Shown one piece after another: positions 60,186 to 64,000 of a stretch of 64,000 nt of DNA. The notes below the pieces were generated by a model. It searched no databases and was not told where the DNA came from. It worked only from the letters and a program-made list of their open reading frames with translations. Position 1 is the first letter of the stretch, and every line of letters starts with the position of its first letter. The position numbers and the translations under genes are program-made. Source of the DNA: Novosphingobium sp. Gsoil 351 (lineage in GTDB: Bacteria; Pseudomonadota; Alphaproteobacteria; Sphingomonadales; Sphingomonadaceae); NCBI RefSeq assembly GCF_009707465.1, contig NZ_CP046120.1:2261501-2325500 (forward strand), read 5' to 3'.

Positions 60186-61376
60186 CTAGGTCCGCTCGTA
60201 GATCGTCACCACGCACGCCCCGCCGAGGCCGAGATTGTGCTGCAAGGCATGCCTGACGTTTTCGACCTGACGCGGACCCGCCGTGCCGCGCAGCTGATGC
60301 GTGAGTTCATGGCACTGCGCGAGGCCGGTGGCGCCAAGCGGATGGCCTTTCGACAGTAGCCCGCCGGATGGGTTGGTGACGACGCGGCCGCCGTAGGTGT
60401 TATCGCCGTCGGCGATGAACTGCGAGGCTCCACCCTCGGGGCAAAGGTCCAGGTTTTCGTAGGTGATGACCTCGTTGTGCGCGAAGCAGTCATGAAGCTC
60501 GACGACGCGGAAGTCTTCGGGGCCGACACCCGCGGACTCGTAGGCCTCACGGCTGGCGCGCTTGGCCATGTCCTTGCCGACCAATTCGATCATGTCGTGC
60601 GCTTCGAGCGTGACGGGGCGATCCGTCGACATTGTCTGCGCGGCGATACGAACCCCCGGCACAAGGCCGTTTCGCTGCGCGAAGTCGCGCGAAACGAGAA
60701 GAGTAGCGGCCGCGCCGCACGTCGGCGGGCAGGCCATCGGCTTGGTCATGACGCCCGGCCAGATCACTGGCGCATCAAGAACCTCTTCCACTGTCATCAC
60801 GTTCCTGAAGACGGACAGCGGGTTGCACGCGGCGTGGCGGCTGGCCTTGGCGCGTACTTTGGCAAAGTCCTCGAGGGTCGTGCCGTAGCGCTCCATGTGC
60901 GCTTTGCCTGCGCCCCCGAAATAGCGCAGCGCGAGCGGAAGGTCGACGTCGACAAGCGCGTCGCACTCACGGTCAAAGTCCGCAAATGGGCTGACGCGGT
61001 TGGAAAACATCGATGGAAGCGCGCCCGGCTCCATCTCTTCGAAGCCGACCGCCAGCGCACACTCGACCGCTCCGCTTTCCACTGCCTGGCGGGCAAGAAA
61101 GAGGGCAGTCGAGCCTGTCGAACAGTTGTTGTTGACGTTGACGATTGGAATTCCGGTCATGCCGGCGCGATAGACCGTGCGCTGTCCCGCGCAGCTTGCC
61201 CCGAACACGTAGCCTACATAGGCCTGCTCGATGCGATCGTAGCCGATACCGGCGTCGGCCAACGCGAGACAGATGGCTTCGCTGCCCATCTGGTCATAAG
61301 GCGCGCTGCTGCCGGGTTTGGCGAACGGGATCATTCCCACACCGGCAACCAGCACTTCGCGATCCATGCTCGTCAT
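60186..61376 (-). CDS. SCP2-type thiolase/lipid-transfer protein
   Basis: This thiolase-fold enzyme of about 396 residues has a nucleophilic Cys in VNVNNNCSTGSTALF, His in ELHDCFAHNEV and the C-terminal GHPLGATGLAQ. The SCP2-thiolase/lipid-transfer group (Ltp-like) often cleaves branched or steroid side-chain acyl-CoAs by thiolysis or a retro-aldol reaction. Start candidates are ATG 61376 and ATG 61367, both with purine-rich sites; the frame opens at 61388. No DUF35 partner gene, often found next to retro-aldol Ltp2 enzymes, is seen in the visible neighbourhood. It likely acts with the acyl-CoA synthetase and the hydratase pair. Confidence 0.9.
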   Translation of the reverse strand: MTSMDREVLVAGVGMIPFAKPGSSAPYDQMGSEAICLALADAGIGYDRIEQAYVGYVFGASCAGQRTVYRAGMTGIPIVNVNNNCSTGSTALFLARQAVESGAVECALAVGFEEMEPGALPSMFSNRVSPFADFDRECDALVDVDLPLALRYFGGAGKAHMERYGTTLEDFAKVRAKASRHAACNPLSVFRNVMTVEEVLDAPVIWPGVMTKPMACPPTCGAAATLLVSRDFAQRNGLVPGVRIAAQTMSTDRPVTLEAHDMIELVGKDMAKRASREAYESAGVGPEDFRVVELHDCFAHNEVITYENLDLCPEGGASQFIADGDNTYGGRVVTNPSGGLLSKGHPLGATGLAQCHELTHQLRGTAGPRQVENVRHALQHNLGLGGACVVTIYERT

Positions 61377-61471
61377 CTCCGACCTCACCGCAAAAGAAGA
61401 ATCCGAATGTGGCGCTTGGGCGCCGAAGGCAAATTCATTGAAGACCGTTTGTATTCTCGATAAGAATAGTC

Positions 61472-62374
61472 ATGCTCGATCCCCGCCTGAACTATCTTGT
61501 GATTGTGGCGCGTACCGGCTCATTCACGACAGCAGCGCAAGAAGCTGGCGTTACTCAGTCTGCGGTGACGAGGAGCATCGCCGCGCTGGAACGGGAGGTC
61601 GGCTTTCCGATCTTCTATCGCACGCCTCGGGGCGTCATTCCGACCGAGAAGGGCGGCGACTTCATCACCCGGGCCGCGCGTTTGCTCGAGGACGCCCGCG
61701 AACTTTTGCGAAGCGGGGCGGGAAACAAGGACCCGTACAGTGGTGTCCTGCGCATCGGGATCTGCCCCGCATCGCTCGAGTGGGGGCTTGTGGAACCGCT
61801 GGCCAGCTTGCTGCGTAGGCATCGCGGCATCCGCTATGACATTAGCAGCGGTGGCTTCGAGACGATCGTGCAACACTTGCGGATGGGTGCGATCGACGTT
61901 GCCGTGGGCTACAACGCCGCCTTCAGCGAATGGTCGGATTTAAGGCGTGAGCCGATGGGCAGCCTGGATGTCGCACTGTTCGTGCGGCGCGGGCATCCCC
62001 TGCTCGGCGTGTCGGGCCCAACTTTGCGCGACCTTGCGCGGTACGACTTCGTCTCACCCTCGGATTCCCGGCCTTACGGTGAAATCATCCGCAACATCTT
62101 CCAAAAGCAGGGGATCGACTGGCATGAACGGGTCCATCGCGCAGACTTTTTCCCGATCGTGCGAAGCATCGTCGAAACCTCTGACGCTGTAGGCGTGGTT
62201 GCGCGATCTCACGCCGCGTCGCCTCAGTTTGCCGAGCGCTATCAATTGCTCGCGGGCCTTGACCTGTTCCCCACCGCGCCTTTGTGCTGCGCGGTCCGGG
62301 TACGCTGGGAGCCCAAGGCTGCCACCCGCGCCTTAATCGGCACTCTCACAAGGGCATTTCCCTTGGCACAATGA
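61472..62374 (+). CDS. LysR-family transcriptional regulator
   Basis: This 300-residue regulator has an N-terminal winged helix (LNYLVIVARTGSFTTAAQEA, TQSAVTRSIAALEREVGFPIF) and the effector domain. It is divergent from the thiolase-acyl-CoA synthetase pair and upstream of the hydratase pair and SDR on its own strand. It could control both directions. It is intact, with ATG 61472. Confidence 0.93.
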   Translation: MLDPRLNYLVIVARTGSFTTAAQEAGVTQSAVTRSIAALEREVGFPIFYRTPRGVIPTEKGGDFITRAARLLEDARELLRSGAGNKDPYSGVLRIGICPASLEWGLVEPLASLLRRHRGIRYDISSGGFETIVQHLRMGAIDVAVGYNAAFSEWSDLRREPMGSLDVALFVRRGHPLLGVSGPTLRDLARYDFVSPSDSRPYGEIIRNIFQKQGIDWHERVHRADFFPIVRSIVETSDAVGVVARSHAASPQFAERYQLLAGLDLFPTAPLCCAVRVRWEPKAATRALIGTLTRAFPLAQ

Positions 62375-62480
62375 TTAAATTGAATGGTCTGTCATCATTA
62401 TGAATTGGACGCCGTAAGCCGATAGCCCCACCGTGCCGCGCAGTTGGTGCCCCTCTCCGGGATGAACGGAAGCGAGCGAA

Positions 62481-62978
62481 ATGGCCGAAACGAGCGGGCA
62501 AGACATTCGTCAAGGGCGGTTTCGACGCGAGGCGAAAGGCGCAGAGACGGCGTCGGTGTGCGTTAAGGTCGAGCGTGGGCGCATCCGTGCCTTCGCTAGC
62601 GTTCTTGGACAGATCGATCCGCTCTTCAACGATGTGGCTGCGGCGCACGCCATGGGTCATCCAGACATCGCGGCGCCCCCTTCCTTCTTCATGGTCGTCG
62701 AAGCAATCGCCAACGAAGAACTCCGGCGCCAGGGGGAGGCAAGCGCGATCGAGATGGCCGGCTGCGACTTTCGCTATCTACTTCATGGCGACGAGCACTA
62801 TTCTTACAACGGGCTCGTCTATGCCGGGGACAGTGTGACGTTTTCAACCAGAGTGCTCGACTTCTATGACAGGAAGGGGGGGCTGATGGAGTTCGTCACG
62901 CTCGAATCCGTGGTTGCCCATCACGAGCGCGGGCCGCTCATCCGAGCGCGCCGCACACTCTTGCACAAGTTCGGATGA
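62481..62978 (+). CDS. FAS1-like/MaoC N-terminal hotdog dehydratase subunit
   Basis: This 165-residue hotdog protein of the FAS1-like dehydratase group has VKVERGRIRAFASVLGQIDPLF, AHAMGHPDIAAPPSFF and GCDFRYLLHGDEHYSYNGLVYAGDSVTF. It lacks the YxGxxxNPVH catalytic motif, so it probably forms a heterodimer with the MaoC protein encoded next, as in ChsH1/ChsH2 steroid hydratases. Its TGA overlaps the MaoC ATG (ATGA), supporting a fixed pair. Confidence 0.86.
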   Translation: MAETSGQDIRQGRFRREAKGAETASVCVKVERGRIRAFASVLGQIDPLFNDVAAAHAMGHPDIAAPPSFFMVVEAIANEELRRQGEASAIEMAGCDFRYLLHGDEHYSYNGLVYAGDSVTFSTRVLDFYDRKGGLMEFVTLESVVAHHERGPLIRARRTLLHKFG

Positions 62979-63403
62979 CGCGGGAGCGGATGATGGCGAC
63001 CGATCGGATCAGGGCCGGCGACACGCTCTCGGAAATACGGTTTGGGCCGATTTCACGAACGACGCTAGCGCTCTACGCTGGCGCGTCAGACGATCACAAC
63101 CCGGTGCACATCGATCTCGATTTTGCCCGTCAAGCCGGCCTCGACGACGTGTTCGCGCACGGCATGCTATCCTTCGGCGTGCTTACTCGCGTGGTGACCC
63201 AGCGCTTCGGTGCCGCCCGCCTCCGTTCGTTCGGTGCGCGTTTCACGGCAATTACCCACGTCCACGATGTTGTCTCCTGCCACGCCTCGGTCAGCGAATG
63301 CTTCGAGGAGGACGGCGAGCGGCTCGCGAGAATCGCGGTGTTCGCGCAAACTGCGGGTGGAGTCACGACCCTTTCAGGTGAGGCGATCGTCGCGCTCGAT
63401 TGA
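62975..63403 (+). CDS. MaoC-type enoyl-CoA hydratase subunit
   Basis: This 142-residue hotdog hydratase carries the hydratase 2 motif YAGASDDHNPVHIDLDFA (Asp and His catalytic), followed by FAHGMLSFGVL. It should hydrate 2-enoyl-CoA to 3-hydroxyacyl-CoA, together with the upstream FAS1-like subunit. The ATG overlaps the upstream stop. It is followed after 42 bases by an SDR that may oxidise the 3-hydroxyacyl-CoA. This gives hydratase, dehydrogenase and thiolase steps within 4 kb. Confidence 0.9.
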   Translation: MTRERMMATDRIRAGDTLSEIRFGPISRTTLALYAGASDDHNPVHIDLDFARQAGLDDVFAHGMLSFGVLTRVVTQRFGAARLRSFGARFTAITHVHDVVSCHASVSECFEEDGERLARIAVFAQTAGGVTTLSGEAIVALD

Positions 63404-63445
63404 TGCAGTGCCCGTGTCTTGAGCGGGGAAAGGTAAGATCTTCGA

Positions 63446-64000
63446 ATGTCCATGAGGTTCGACGAGCGCGTTGTCGTAGTCACTGGCGCCGGGCAGGGCC
63501 TCGGCCGATCGCACGCGCTCGAGTTCGCACGGCGCGGAGCACGGGTTTTGGTAAACGATTTGGGCGGCGGTGCGCAAGGCGGCGGCGGCAGCACCTCAGT
63601 CGCCGAGTGCCTTGTCACCCGCATTCGTGACGAGGGCGGGGAGGCCTATGCCAATTCCGATAGCGTGGAGGATGGTGAAAAGATCGTTCAGGGGGCTTTG
63701 GATGTATTTGGGCGGGTCGACGTAGTTGTGAACAATGCTGGAATTCTGCGCGATTCGACCTTTGCCAAAATGAGCGATGAAGACTGGGATTTGGTCTACC
63801 GGGTTCACCTCCTCGGCTGCTTCAAAGTGACCCGAGCAGCCTGGCCCCACATGCGCGAGGCGCGATATGGCCGCGTAATAATGACGACCTCGATCGCGGG
63901 CATCTATGGCAACTTCGGCCAGGCAAACTACTCGGCCTGCAAGTTGGGCCTGTTTGGCCTCGCCCAGACGTTGGCGATTGAGGGGGGGGCCACGAAACAT
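63446..64000 (+). CDS. short-chain dehydrogenase (3-hydroxyacyl-CoA/17-beta-HSD type), cut by window end
   Basis: 185 codons are visible before the window ends. The protein has [20 protein letters not shown], the diagnostic VNDLGGG cofactor loop, [20 protein letters not shown] and [20 protein letters not shown] with the YxxxK pair. The VNDLGG loop and LRD(S/K)(T/S)F segment mark the multifunctional-enzyme/17-beta-HSD type 4-like SDRs that oxidise 3-hydroxyacyl-CoA. The last visible codons read EGGATKH, with one Gly more than I would expect (EGA). The ATG at 63446 (MSMRF) is the likely start, with GGTAAGA upstream. Confidence 0.88.
   Translation, partial: MSMRFDERVVVVTGAGQGLGRSHALEFARRGARVLVNDLGGGAQGGGGSTSVAECLVTRIRDEGGEAYANSDSVEDGEKIVQGALDVFGRVDVVVNNAGILRDSTFAKMSDEDWDLVYRVHLLGCFKVTRAAWPHMREARYGRVIMTTSIAGIYGNFGQANYSACKLGLFGLAQTLAIEGGATKH

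Overview
The window looks like a chromosomal segment of a high-GC alphaproteobacterium, most likely a sphingomonad (Sphingomonadaceae or Erythrobacteraceae). The reasons are three large TonB-dependent receptors (TBDRs) of the sphingomonad type, an M1 metallopeptidase and an S9 oligopeptidase B of the kind common there, HisD-like and BVMO-type catabolic genes, and strong GC-rich codon bias. No rRNA, tRNA or CRISPR was seen. The taxonomic call is inference from gene content, not from a marker gene.

Layout. 0-18 kb is mostly core-like: the tail of a KefB-type antiporter, a flavin reductase, a TBDR, alanine dehydrogenase, a membrane diguanylate cyclase, thioesterase/oligopeptidase B, aminopeptidase P, a five-EF-hand protein with an OmpR/EnvZ-type two-component system, an M1 aminopeptidase and a cytochrome b561. 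18-28.4 kb is a compact catabolic locus: a trehalase (GH37), four HSL-family alpha/beta hydrolases, a TBDR, a LacI regulator and an MFS importer. Matching 18-bp operator-like sites lie in both divergent promoters. The gene set fits uptake and de-esterification of an acylated trehalose or a related ester-decorated sugar. This is the best candidate for an undescribed system here. 28.4-34 kb holds a Pit phosphate transporter with an unusual Nudix-DUF47 accessory protein, a CHRD protein, an S41 peptidase and a membrane-anchored AraC regulator.

34-38.7 kb is a prophage or mobile-element scrap: a frameshifted terminase large subunit, a DUF5681 protein and a ParB-domain DNA methyltransferase. A hypothetical secreted protein and a small XRE regulator follow. 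39-45.3 kb is a minus-strand run of small detoxification-type enzymes (chloroperoxidase-like hydrolase, pirin, OsmC, Asp-nucleophile hydrolase, RidA, MoaF/SnoaL fusion, YcaC, SnoaL) headed by a divergent LysR gene. 46.4-64 kb is an accessory catabolic region. It holds an AraC regulator, a Baeyer-Villiger monooxygenase, a GST, a TBDR, YciI, an MFS transporter, an acetoacetate-decarboxylase-like protein, a GFA protein, a HisD-like dehydrogenase plus SDR, an acyl-CoA synthetase, an SCP2-type thiolase, a LysR, two hydratase-fold proteins and an SDR cut by the window end. Together these could import a hydrophobic ketone or steroid/terpenoid-like compound, insert oxygen, activate the resulting acid with CoA and shorten it by beta-oxidation.

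Sequence quality. Four apparent single-base indels fall in short homopolymer runs (trehalase twice, hydrolase once, S41 leader once), and a 2-bp loss breaks the terminase. The homopolymer cases may be assembly errors. They produce a spurious in-frame hydrolase-trehalase fusion that should not be annotated as a bifunctional enzyme.
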